A stretch of 64,000 bases of DNA from Deuterostichococcus epilithicus (lineage: Eukaryota > Chlorophyta > Trebouxiophyceae > Prasiolales > Stichococcaceae): contig JAVTLE010000017.1 of NCBI GenBank assembly GCA_033439295.1, positions 1,302,001 to 1,366,000 on the forward strand, given 5' to 3'. This document shows, piece by piece, positions 28,601-40,413 of the stretch. Below the pieces are notes generated by a model. The model searched no databases. It was not told where the DNA came from and saw only the letters and a program-made list of their open reading frames with translations. Position numbers and translations under genes: made by a program. The first letter of the stretch is position 1. Each line of letters starts with the position of its first letter.

Positions 28601-31600
28601 AGCAGCCGCCCGACATCCACCATACTGGCGCTTGAGTCGGACGATGACGCCGAGGCGGGCGCAGTGACAAGCCCGGCGCACCGCCGCACCCTCCCGCGTG
28701 TGAAGCAGGTTGGCATGCATGCATGCTGTTCCGCCACGGTCTACCTGGCCTGGCAGCACGGCCGCTGCATGTTGGGCGGCATAGCTTCCCTGGCGAGCAG
28801 GCTTCAGTGCTCACAGGCAGAACGAGCTGTGACTCCGACCTGGTGTCTCAGAGTATCTTTTGCTGCCATCCTTAATGGGTGCTGCCATGGCTCTATGAAC
28901 CTGCAATGTGAAGCCTTTCGAAAGCTGTCGCGCAGGAGAAGGCAGCGGCGGCACCGGCGGCGGCGCCCGCCGCCGAGCCGGAGGTCATCGACCTGCTGTC
29001 GGACAGCGACGACGAGGCCTCGCCGGCCGCAGCGCCGTCGCCGCGGCCAGGCTCCTCAAAAGCCGGTGTGTGACTGTCTAAGCCTTTCGACTGAGCCGTC
29101 GGCCATCCGACCCTTCGCAGAGGCGAGGACGGGGACCCGGGGAGCGCCTCACGGGATTCATATTGCACTGGCACAGCCACACCCTTGGCAGCATGTCGCT
29201 GGCCGCCGCTGCACGCAGATTGTTCTGCAGTTCTGCCTGCCAGCGCCCGCCCAAACCGGAGCGCATAGACACGTCCCAGCTGCAACCCTCCTTGGTGACA
29301 CCCGCCCTCCTACCCTCATTGACAGGCCTGATGAGCGGAGGCGGCAATCGCAGCCGCAGCATGGTCGCCTCCCCTTGCTGCCATACGCCCCCCTCTGAAC
29401 CAGCGCAGCCCCCCACGGACAGCAGGAGCGGCAAGCATGGCCAGTCCCTGGCGAGACTGGCCATTTCTTTTGCTTCTGCTTGTCCGTAGAGGTGGCGGCG
29501 GCGGCGGCGGCGGCGGCGCTCCAAACCTGTACAGCCTGTGTTCTTCATCTGCTACTCCTTAACCCCACATGTGCTCCGACGCCGCAGGCCCTTCGGGCGG
29601 CAGCAGCGGCAAGCGCGGCCGCAGCGCGGTCGTCGACTTGGAAGACTCAGACTGGGAGGCGGGCGGCGCGGCGGCCCCTGCAAAGCGCACCCGGTCGTCC
29701 CCCGAGGAGGCCACGCCCGACGCCCTGCGCCCGGCCACCCGGGTGCGTGCGCCTGTGCCTTGTCTTGAGTTGCAGGCCGGGAACTGCACCTTGAATCGCT
29801 TGCGCGTGCTCGGTCACCCTGGAAACCGCGCCTCTGCTTGCCCCTGGAACCCGCTTCAGACTGTGCAGCTGGTCCCTGGCTTCTCGTGGACAGATCGGCG
29901 TCGCATGCCTGGCCCCTCGAGCGTGCGCCCTGCATCACTGGCCAGTGTCCTCCCCAAAGATGCGCTTCTGCACTGTCATCGCTGCCTCAGCACCCCTCAG
30001 CCCTGCGCTTCGGGTCTCGACGACTGGCCCACGGAGCCCTGCAGACGCTGCAGCTGGTCTCGTGCGGTGCCTGCTTTGGGAGCGGCGGCAGCGAATCCCC
30101 AGCTGCTCCCACACTCGCAAGTCCTGGAGGCGGCAGGACACATCTGACACACAGCCGTCCAGATTCGACAGCATACTCTAATGCTCACTACCACCCTCTG
30201 ACACTGCAGGGCCGCTCGGTGTTTGACGACAGCGAGGACGAGGCCGCGCCGGCCAAGCCTGGCCGAAGGCGCCTGGTGCGTGCCGGCGGGCAGGCGGCTG
30301 GGCCGGCGGGTCGGCAGCAGGAGGCCGGCGACCAACTCGAGGACTCGGGGTCTGAAGACTCGTGGCCAGCGGCCGCCCCATCCTCACGGGTGCGCCGCTT
30401 AGCGTCTGTATATCATCTTTCTTACCTCATCGCAGATGCTGGTTTGCCGTTTCTATTTCACGATCACTCTGGGTGAAGTTGCGTGTTAGCACGCTCTCTC
30501 CCTGCAGCTGCAGCGTTGCGCCCGGCCCAGCGGCAGCAGCAGCAGAAGGCTGTTGCTCAGCCTCCAGTGCAGCATGTGCGGTCTCTGTGCACGTCGAGTC
30601 TCGTCTCAAAGTCGCGGTGCCCCGCTGAGTCAGGATGCCGCTCCTTGTTCGTCCAGCTGCTTTACCACTTGCTGCTGAGCAGCGCCTTTGTGACCCTGCC
30701 GGTGGACGCGCTTCGAATGGTCTGCAGTGGCGCAGGCGGCACCCAAGTTGTGGTCGCCAACTGCAATGATGTATTGACCTATCCTGCTGAACCCATCCCA
30801 TCAGCGTCATATAGAATGCATTGCTACAGGGCGCTGGCCCCAATGGCGGCGCGGGCGGTGCCAAGCTGCGGGTGCTGGCTGCCCAGCGGCGCCTCAGGGC
30901 GGCAGAGGCGGCGCTCGCCGCCAGCCGGCAAGACGGCGGCGGCGGCGCTGACGGCTCACCCGCCACCTCAGACGGAGACTCGCCTGCGCCATCGGTGAGG
31001 TTGCCTGCAGCAACGTCCGCCAGGAGTAAACCCCGCTTAAGCATGCCTGCCGCCGCTTTGTGTGGTTTTCTTCGTGGCATTGTACTCTATCAAGGCCTGC
31101 GCGCTGCGCGCAGTGGCGGCCAGCGCTTTGCCAGTGCTGCGCGGTTTACGTTGTGCAGCATGCCGCAGGGTTTGGCTGATCATGGCTGATGTTGCTGTTG
31201 TCCACAAGTTCAACGAGCAACTGCCAAAGTCGCCGGCTGATATGAAGAGCGCGGAAGGTCAGCTGTTGCCAGAGACACCAAAGGGCTCTCATGCATGGCT
31301 GCCCCGTTCGGGGAAAACACATGCTGCTGATCAGCCCCTGGCTGCCGTGATCAGCCCCTGGCTGCCGCGTTCCTGCCGCTGCAGAGTGGCGGCTCAGGCG
31401 GCCGCCGGCAGCGCGGCGGCGCCGCCGGCAAGACGCGGGCGGCGTACCGCTACGCAGTGAAGCCGGTGCCGCTGGACGGCGTGGCCGCAGACCTGCACAT
31501 CGACACCCGGGAGGCGCCCAACTATGACGAGGGCAGCGACTCTGGAGACGACTATGCAGGTAGTCGCTTCCTTCTTTCGACTCTTTTCCTCCCTTTTGCT

Positions 31601-34600
31601 TGCTGAGACGATGTTTGCGACACCGCCATGGCGGCAGTGACTTCAGCGTCAAGCGGGGCGCAGGTTCGTGTTCGTGACCCCTCCATGTCTCCTCAGTCAA
31701 GCTCCCTGCGCTTCCTGCATATTCCTCTTGTCTGCAGTATCAAGAAAGCATGCAGTAACCAATGGAGGTCGCTGCACAGGTGGACGGATCTGCATACACC
31801 TCACCCGGACCTTGCTCTGTCCTTGTGCTGTGTGCGCTGACATCTGATTCAGCAGCACCGACATCGTCTTGATAGTCAGCTGTCCGCTGCTGCACAGAGG
31901 AGGCGGAGGACGATGAGGAGGGTGGCCACAGCGACGCCATGCAGCAGCCCGAGATCATGAAGGCGCGCCAGCTGTGCTACACCGGTTGCAGCATCCCATT
32001 GCTGACTCCTGAATGCTGGCACATTTGCACGACTTCATGTTCAATTCCAGCGGCACCCTAGGCACGTGGCCGGTGCCGTCAAGGGTATTTGCATTATCAC
32101 AGCAGCTCTTGCCACCTGCGAGCTCTGACTGTTGTTGCACGAACGCATTCTGCATCCTCAGGTCAAGAAGCTGCTGCTGCGGCTGGTGGAGGCAATGGAG
32201 CTGCCGGCAAACCCGCTGGACCAGCTGACAGAGCTGCTGGGCGGCGAGAGCGCGGTGGCGGAGATGACTGGGCGCAAGGGCGGCTGCGAGCGCGGCGAGG
32301 ACGGCCGCGTCTCGTACCGCATCCGCAGCCAGGCGGTGCGTGTGTGCAAGTCGCTCGATCCTTGTGTCAGGTGCTGTCTCAATACGGGGTGCACAGCAGG
32401 CGGACAGCAGGCGGTGACGGCCTGCCGCACCGACCGCGGTGACCTGCCTGTACCGGTGGCGGCCTGGCCGGCTTCAGATCCCAACAGCATTCTTCGAATG
32501 TCAACTAGGAGGACTGGCCTGCATCACTGGCCACAGCGTGCACTGATGTGAATGTTGTGTTTCGGTCCACTGCCCACGGCCAGGCACCATTCTCCCGCCC
32601 CCGCTGCAGCAACACCTCGCACCATGCCGATCGTCACCGGGGTGCACTGCCACGTCGAGAGGTGCACGAAGCTATTCCACCTTCAAATCGTGCGAGAGGA
32701 TGGCCTCAAGGTGGTCCAGTCCTGTGGCAGCCCTCGACGATGCTGTCTTCAATCAGTGCAGCTCCGTGCCACCTTTGTGCGGAGCATCAGCACGCGCAAA
32801 ACAAATCCTCGGTTTCAGTTGCTCAAATGCCGCCGCCTTCCTCTGTCCAGGTTGCGCGCAAGGACGTCAACCTGAGCGAGAAGCGGGCCTTCATGGATGG
32901 CCGCAAGCTGGTGGCCATCATCTCGGAGGCGGCCTCCACAGGCATATCGCTGCAGGCGGACAAGCGGTGCGTCATCTCGTAATCAGCACTTTCACGCTCC
33001 AGGGCTGCTGCGTTTCAAGATTGGGTTTCCTGCTGCCCAAATGACCAAGTGGTGCGCTGGCCTGCTGCTTACGGCCAGGCTTCTGTGCTCTGCATCTCGC
33101 TGCTGGTGGGGCTTGCGCAGGTGGAAGTCGTGGGAAAGTGCATGGATTGTGGAGCCTTCAGCGTTTTCAGTCGTGTACTTCCACAACTCATTGTCAGTGA
33201 AACCACTTGCGCCAGCTTTGGGTGACGCATTTAAAGGTCGTGACACAAGGGCCACTTCGCTGCTGAACACTCTCTCCTGTTCTTCTGTGTCGTATCTCGG
33301 CGGCCCACTGCTGAAGTGCCGTGTCCTGCCGTGCGCCGCAGGGTGGAAAACCAGCGGCGGCGGTGCCACCTGACACTGGAGCTGCCCTGGTCGGCCGACA
33401 AGGTGCTGCTTGCTGCTGCTGCTGCTGCTGCATGGCTCGTGAGGAACGCTCGTGCACAGCTCACATCCACAGATGCACCTGGGCGGTCCCTGGCTGCGTG
33501 CTGCCAGCAGGTTTTTTAAAGAACGCTTGTGCACAGCTCACATCCACAGATGCACCTGGGCAGCCCTCTTTCTGCGTGCTGCCAGGAGGGTTTTGAGGAG
33601 TCAGCCGTCGAGTCTATGCTCATGCACACGTAACAACATGTAGGTATCATCACTGAATCCAATGTGATCGCAGGCCATTCAGCAGTTCGGCCGCTCGCAT
33701 CGCTCCAACCAGACATCAGCGCCCATCTACCGCATCTTGGTGCGGCGAAACAACACGCCATGTACTCCCACCCATGTTCACCAGCTTGAGATGTGACCCC
33801 TTTGGGGAGCCGCGACCAGATGGGGGCGCAGGCATGCACACTGGGCTGCAACACGCAGCAAGCAGTCTCAGGATCGCGCAGCTGAGGTTGCAGTGTTGCC
33901 AGCTGCGCGCCTGCTGTGCCCTGGTGGACAAGTCTGCATGGTTGCATGCACTCGTTCGTACGCAGTTGAGAGGACTGGTCCAAGGGCTCCCCTCACCCGT
34001 GTGTATGAGATTGTGCTGCAGGTGACCAACTGCGGTGGGGAGACGCGCTTCGCGGCATCTGCGGCCAAGCGGCTGCAGTCGCTGGGCGCGCTGCTCAAGG
34101 GCGACCGCCGCGCGCTGGGCGCTGGCGCCGACTTGAAGGTGTGTGCTTTGGGAGGACAGCAACGACGGCACACAGCAGCAAGCAAAACCAAAACGATGCA
34201 TATGCAGACGGCTGCAAACAGCTGCCGCTGCCTCTGCCGCTGCCGCGTGAAGGTGACCGCCGCGCGCTTGAAGCCGGCTTGCAGAGTTGCGGGAAAAGTG
34301 TCAGGAACTCTGCGGCGCCTGGCGCTGCTGCTGCTGCCCACTCGTGGACTGAAACCTCCATGGGGTCGTTTGTGACGGCAAGTGTCCCGCCCGATATGCT
34401 GGCTGTCTGCCATGGACACCGCGCGGCTGTGGCCTCGATACAGACTCTGCAGCAATCATAGCAGCCCTGCCGCGCACAGCACTGTGTGTTCTGACGGGCT
34501 GGCAGTTGGGCATCGATACATCACTCAAGGGTGTTTTCTGACTCGTGGGTCTTTTTCTGGCGCCACAGGAGTTCGATCTGGACAACAAGTACGGCATGGA

Positions 34601-37600
34601 CAGCCTCGTCAGGTAAGCTACGTGGTTTGACCGATCTGACTCCGCCTATACGTCACCAGGGACCCTCAATTGCACTGGCATTTGCGTCCTACGTGTAAGG
34701 GTGTATGCCTCAACAACACGAGCCGACTACTGAGGCACGTGGCCAGGGTTTCGCTCATCGCCGGGCTGGCTTTTCGCTGCAGGGTCTATGAGGACCTGTG
34801 CGGCGAGACGGACGGCGCCATGCCCGGCGTGGAGGTGTGTGGCAGAGCCTTTTCTCTCCCTTCAGCGACTTCCAGCGGATTTGTGCCGTGCTTGCGGCTG
34901 TCTCCGCCGTGCTCTTGCTGGGAGCCCGGGCTGCAGACTTCCTAACCGGTCTGGAGCAGCCGCCGCCGCCGCCGCTCGGCTGCTGCACGGCTCGCACGCC
35001 TGAACATCGGCATCCAGGCGATGACCCGGATTGAGCGGGCGCTCCTTTCCTGCTGTCGCTGTTGCAAAGATTCCGTCTCTTGTCGTACCCCGGCACTTGA
35101 TTCGCTCTTCTTTGGTGATGTAGGTGCCTGAGCTGCCGGAGCACCTGAAACCGGCGCCAGGGGCGGAGCCGGAGACGGTGCCCAAGCGGCGGTGGCAGGC
35201 GCTGCGGCCAAACGAGCACTTTTTCGCGGCCATGCGGAAGGAGTGCGGCAAAGTGGGGCTGCTGGTGAAGGATGCCCGGTGCACATTTTTATGTTCTTTT
35301 CTTGTCGTCTCCTTTCCTCACGCAGTCCAAATCCCTGCCGCAGTCGGAAACAACCTCTGCCACCTGACCACGCAGCAGCTTTCGTCTGCAGCTGCAAGCT
35401 GAGGGTGGCCAGGTCCCGCGCTCTGGCTCTCAGGCGCCTGCGCAGCGAGGTTGAGCCTGCAACAGCAGAGCGCAAGCCCATTGGACTGCGGCCTGCTGAC
35501 AGCTGGCGCAATGTAACCCTGCAGAAAATTCTGTGCAGTCTTCATCAGCACCTTGATGGTTACTACATGTATGTCGCAGGGGCGACTGGAAACCGCCGCA
35601 GAACCAGCACCGGAGCATCCCGCGCTTCCTCAACCGCATGCTGGGCCTGCCCATTGAGACTCAGGTGCGCAGTGAACAGTGCCCTCCAGCCGGCTCGGCC
35701 TGGGCGTTTCGCCTACTCGTAGGGATGCGTCACCCTGTCTGTGTTGTCGAATCGATCACGAGGAGCAAGAACCCTCGGCTGCTGGCTCAGATGACCTTCG
35801 TTCCGAGCTGCGGACGCCGCCGCCAGGCCTGCCAGCGCGCTGTGTCCGCATGCTCCCGTGCTCCCGCTGCTGGATCCCAGCCGTGCGGCAGTTCAGGGTG
35901 TCGCTGGTCGCCCGCAGGCGGCGCTGTTTGCCTACTTCTCGTCGACCATGGACGCCGTGATCGTGGCGGCAAAGGCGGCCGGCGCCTACGACTCCGGCAT
36001 CGTTTCGCTGAAGGGCATGACGGAGGTGGCGCTGCTGCACCAGGACGTGGTGCACACAGACAGGGCCTCGGGTGGGTTTCTCACATTCAGAGTCACTTTC
36101 AAACTTGCATTCAGATACCTTGAACTGTTTGTCATCGTCTCTGAAGCCCAACTGGCACAAGCGGAGGTGGCTCTGCTGCAGCAGGATGTGGTGCACACGG
36201 ACAGGGCAAAGAATGGCCAGCCGCCACTCTTAGGGGGTTTCCGATTCCATTTGATCCTTGACATGTTGTGTCCAGAGGCATTAACGGGCCACTGCCGCCA
36301 GACTCCTTCGACTGCAGTCGCAGGGGCTGCAGCTGCGCCGCCGGCGCCGCGCCTCCGCTTGCCCTGGCGCTCCTGCAACCAGCTCGAGCTTACAGCTGGA
36401 CGACAGGGCGGCCGTCGCCGCACATGTGGGGGACGCCAGCACGCCTCTGACGACTGGCATGTTCTCTGGGAAAACCCGGCACCCTGAACCGTTCACCTAT
36501 CACCCTGTGATGCACAGGCGCCAAGACGTACCGCCTGACGCTCAATGCGGACCGGGGGGTGTCGTGGGAAGCGGCGGTGGCGGCGCGCGAGGCGGCGGCG
36601 CAGGAGATGCGGGACGCCGGCCGGCCGCTGACGGGCCACGCGGGGTTCTGGATGGACACCCATGCCGGCCCCGGCCAGACAGGCGCGTTATCTTCTGCTC
36701 CGTCCCTGCTGTCGGCCTGGTGTCGGCCGGCCTCCTGCGGGCGTCCTGGGTGGCCGGCGGTGTTTCAGGCGGCCGGTGCCACCAAAACACTTCGGGCGGC
36801 CGGCGCCGTTCGTGCCCCATGTTCCGAGTGGCTGCGTGTTCCCTGGGCCCGCTGGCGAGTCCCTGCACACGGTCTGCAGCCCTGTAACACAGTAGCACCC
36901 CCCGCTGATCGCACATTATGAGCCCCGCAACTTTACCCGGTAGGCGTCACTCTGCAGCTGCCTCTTGATCAGTTCGTGCCGGGCAGCTCTGCATGCTGCC
37001 GGCGGCGGCGCGAGCTTGGTCAAAGGGCCGAAGCCTGACAATGGCGCAAACCCGACACAGGAAGATGAGCGCGAAACGCCTCGTCTTGAAATTGAAGCCT
37101 TCTGGTGCTTGTCTGTGCAGGGCACCCCTTCGTGCTGCTGGCAACGGACATGGCCAAGGCGGCGCAGAAGCAAAAGGTGGAGAAGTTCCGCATTCAGAGA
37201 CCCGGCAAGGTCGACAACGAGCCCCACTTCCTGGTGCGAGTTTGATGCCTTTCAAGGCCCGAAATGTCATCATGCGACTGGATCAGTGCTGCCCGCCCCC
37301 TTGCCCCTAGCCTCCGGGCCGCTTTCGTGGCAGGTGATGCAGGCTCAGTCGTGGGATTGCCCCTGGCCCAGTGCCGGCTGAGCCTGCATGCTGTTAAATC
37401 ACACATGCCACGCATGCCTGGATCCGTCACTGCGCTCCCTCTTACCCAGCAGTCCCTGCCAAGGACCACCGGTCTGCTGGCACTTTCATTGTGCCAGCAA
37501 CTCCCTTGAGCTGGTCGGATGCTGCCGCCCATGCCGCCGTCATGAGCCAACCTCCGGCGGTAGCAGCCGCGGCTGCTGAGCTGCTCTTCTGCCACTCATT

Positions 37601-39149
37601 CGCTGCCGATCCCCATCAGCCAGGGCTCGCAGTCACGTGCCTCCCAGCACGAGCTGCAGGATCGCTACACGCGTAACGCCGACCACGTGGCCAAGCGGCA
37701 TCCCCTGCTGTCCACAATGCTTACGACCCTCCTTTCGCTGTCGCTGCAGCACCAGCTGCGAGACCGCTACAAGCGTGCCACCGACGAGGTGGCGAAAAAG
37801 CACTGGGACTTTTGGTACGACTTCCTCAAGGACGGCTGCGTGCATGGCCACGTCTGCACCAGGTGCGCAGCTTCCTCGCCCTGCGCTCCTGCCACTCCCC
37901 CGCTGGACTGCCCGCCAGATTCCCAGCTCCTTGTACTGGCCCCTTGCCGAAACGCCTCTGGGCTCCCATCATTGGACCCCGGAGCGCCTCTTGAGCGGCT
38001 TGCAATGCCTGCTCTGCATGCTGGCGCCTGTGAATGCGCGCGGCATGTTGACTACGGCTTCAGCCCGCACTGCTGCTTTACTGTGCACCTGAGCGTGCCC
38101 TTCACCTGAGCACCAAGCCTGAGCAGCCAACGAAGAGCCGAGGCAACCTGTGCCCAAACCGCAGGCGGCGCAAGGGCCTGTCTTGCATAGACGGCGGCCG
38201 CATCCAGCAGGTCGATGTTATCTCGGGTCCGCTCCACTGCCCCGCACGGCGATCTTCTGCGACCCCATCGGCATTTTCGCATCGCAGCTCCTGCCATGCG
38301 GTCCACGTGCTGTCCATCCGCTCAAGCTGCAGCACCTGCGCGCTTCCAGGCTGCGGCTCGGAGTCACATCGCATGGGACTTGCTGACGTGATCCAAGATG
38401 TCCACTGTGCCCAGCACTGTGTCAGATGCTGCTCCTAGACTCGCCTGACCTGTCGTGCTGGGTGTACGTCTGAGACACGCTGCCTGCCCATCTGGTGATT
38501 CTGCAGGAGAATCGACCCCAGGTTGTTCCCAACCCAGTCTGTTGGTAGTTTTCGGTTTCAAAGCTACCTTGCCGCACAGGCGCGGTGCTGCCGGTCATGG
38601 CAACGCTGTTCCGGGTCGTGGCGAACAGCAGGGTCAAGGACAAGCACGCCCGTGTCATGCGCACCGTCGTCGACAAGGGCAACGGCCTCCGCCCCGACGG
38701 CGAGAAGGTGCGCTTCTAGCCTTCTTGACAGTTGACACACGAGGGGCGGCCCCCCGCCTCATGCCCTCCGCACCAGCAGCCGGCACCATTGCTGCCTCCT
38801 GCTCAAGCCAGTGGCATCCTTGCCCCCTGGACATCTCAACATCCAGATGCTCTTTGTGACAGATTCGTGTGGAGGTCCAGCCTGACCAGGCAGGACATGG
38901 TTTCACGTCTTTGTGAGACGTGTGCAGCTCGAGAGGCATGGACATGTACCCGGCTCAACCGGCCGCCTGTGTCACATCCCACCCGGCGCCGCCTTCAGCA
39001 CGTTTGCTGAACTCTGTATGTGACCTTCACAGATCGTGGGCGTGGAGATCCAGCCAGACCAGGCGGAAACATTCATGGAGGCACTTAAGGACATAGCGGC
39101 AGCGGAAGCGGCCGGCCACGGCGGCAGCGAGGTCGGTGGCTATCAGTGA
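19693..39149 (+). CDS. SNO/FGT1: Strawberry notch / FORGETTER1 helicase-like coregulator, 43 exons, about 1736 aa
   Basis: Forty-three exons close in phase to 1737 codons; exon 1 is 19693-19896 and exon 43 is 39033-39149. Helicase motifs: Walker A GAGVGKGR (exon 7, 22459-22628), Walker B DECH split over exons 10/11 (23937|24244), motif III SAT in [10 protein letters not shown] (exon 11), and motif [13 protein letters not shown] (exon 31, 33674-33739). Family-specific blocks: [56 protein letters not shown] and [13 protein letters not shown]. Sno proteins are nuclear; Drosophila Sno aids Notch and EGFR transcription, and Arabidopsis FGT1 keeps heat-memory genes nucleosome-poor with SWI/SNF remodelers. 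Exons 19-27 encode an acidic, low-complexity insert with SUMO-interaction-like motifs; no PHD finger is seen. Exon 6 is only 24 nt. Exons 27 (31898-31962) and 38 (36518-36682) need GC donors. Ambiguous bases lie in exon 18. Roughly 73% of the span is intron. Confidence 0.92.
21331..21380 (+). repeat. Degenerate copy of SNO exon 4 start
   Basis: Intronic segment aligning with the acceptor and first half of exon 4 (21444-21500): it shares CAGGCC, CTGCAGGA and the last 14 bases CCCGGACCCGATCG, with small gaps between. It lies about 113 bp upstream of the real exon. Confidence 0.75.
21809..21853 (+). repeat. Degenerate copy of SNO exon 5 start
   Basis: 41 of 45 bases match the acceptor CAG and start of exon 5 (21895-21939), without gaps, 86 bp upstream of the used acceptor. 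Confidence 0.88.
26581..26634 (+). repeat. Degenerate copy of SNO exon 17 start
   Basis: Copy of the exon 17 acceptor and start (26704 onward). In the best 31-base block 25 match, and all six differences are transitions. Offset about 122 bp. Confidence 0.75.
31328..31369 (+). repeat. 21-bp tandem repeat in SNO intron 25
   Basis: The unit TGATCAGCCCCTGGCTGCCG occurs twice head to tail just upstream of exon 26. Confidence 0.85.
33441..33595 (+). repeat. Tandem duplication of about 83 bp in SNO intron 30
   Basis: Two copies sharing GTGCACAGCTCACATCCACA, then ATGCACCTGGG, then GCGTGCTGCCAG, with a few differences. Unlike the exon copies elsewhere it is purely intronic. Confidence 0.9.
36164..36207 (+). 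repeat. Degenerate copy of the end of SNO exon 37
   Basis: 40 of 44 bases match 36023-36066 inside exon 37, 141 bp downstream. All four differences sit at third codon positions, and the copy ends just where the exon donor would be. Confidence 0.9.
37645..37704 (+). repeat. Degenerate copy of SNO exon 40 start
   Basis: 42 of 60 bases match 37747-37806 (acceptor plus exon 40 start), without gaps, 102 bp upstream. The frame stays open: [18 protein letters not shown] against [18 protein letters not shown]. Confidence 0.85.
38861..38900 (+). repeat. Degenerate copy of SNO exon 43 start
   Basis: Copy of the final-exon acceptor and start (39031 onward). In the block starting GTGGAG, 22 of 25 bases match; offset about 170 bp. 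Confidence 0.75.
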
Positions 39150-40413
39150 AAGAGCTGCTGATAGCCCCTCCTTCCCGCGATCCGGGGCGGGGCTTGTGCG
39201 GTTTTGGCGTACATCCGCGGGGCTGCTGACGCTGCGGACGCACCGCGAGGCAGCGCGAGGTGGCGACACACGAGTCGGCTCTGGCGCCATGCTGCTTTCA
39301 TATAGGGCCCTGCCGGGCTGCCACGTGCGGCCTCAGGCGCAATCGCCGCCGCTGCCAGAGCAAATCTGTATTGTGTGTCGTCCTCGTCATTTGTCAGCAG
39401 CTTGATGTCTCCATTCTCAAGAAACGTGGGGACTGGAGACTTCTAGAGGTCGGGTTCAGGTCGAACATGTGCAAATCAGCGAATCTGCAGCAATTCAATT
39501 CTAGGCAGGTGTACATAGAGTGCGTCTAGAGGAGTTTTGTGTCCGTCTCTTCTCCTAGAAGTTTAATACGAAGGGGAATGCGCAACAGTTGTGAACCCTG
39601 CCCCTGGCGTAGCCCGCCGGCAGCCCGGTGAAGCGGACGTTCTCCCGGATGTGCCGCTGCTGCACTGAGGGAGAGCGTCCCTAAAGGGCAAACTCACAGA
39701 GTTTGTTTAAGCAAGGTTGACCAAGCAGCGTACGCTCAACAAGAAACGGCACCTAAGTCGAGAGCTGGCGGGGGTGACAAGAAAGACTTTGGATGCATTG
39801 AAGGCGGCGGCTGCAAAGGCATTAACAGTCAGTCGGCCTGAGGGTCTCCCCTGTAGGCAACAGGGATCACCAAACCCTCTGGCAGCGACGGCGGCGGCGG
39901 CTTTCTAGCAGGCCACGGACCCTCATCCAGCCAGCAACAGGCCGTCGATCACCAAACACACAGCTGGTGGTTGAACGAAATTGGCCAAAGAAGGTCAGCA
40001 CATCTGAATTGAAGACAATTGTGATGGCAGGATTGCCTACACCATGTGCCAGTATCCATGTACACCAACGTCTTCTGCAGTTTCACGTTGTTCTGGCCAG
40101 GACAGCAAGATGCAGACGAGCCATGCCGATGCGAAGATACTGCTGCTTGAGCATGCAGTGCCAGCCGCAATATTCTGGGTTTCACATCTGCTTCAGGATG
40201 ACCTGATCAAAAATGACGCTATTGACACTCCTTCCTAGGTACACAGAGTGTAGCCACCAGAGTATCGTTTGTGCACACGCACCCGCTGACTGCAAAAGAG
40301 ACAGAAGTGCCGCCGCAAAAAGAAACGGTATGTCGGGGTGCCCTCCACATAGCACCTACGGTATGTGGTACTCAGCATGCTCCCCTAATGAATGCTTGTC
40401 TTGCCACACACCC
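39150..40413. other. Convergent interval, SNO / thioredoxin
   Basis: Both 3' UTRs must lie here. An ORF at 39717-39908 (+) begins MTKQRTLNKKRHL and is Lys/Arg/Ala rich, but it has no domain or neighbour exons. GC falls from about 39380 to 40300. No RNA gene was recognised. Confidence 0.45.
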
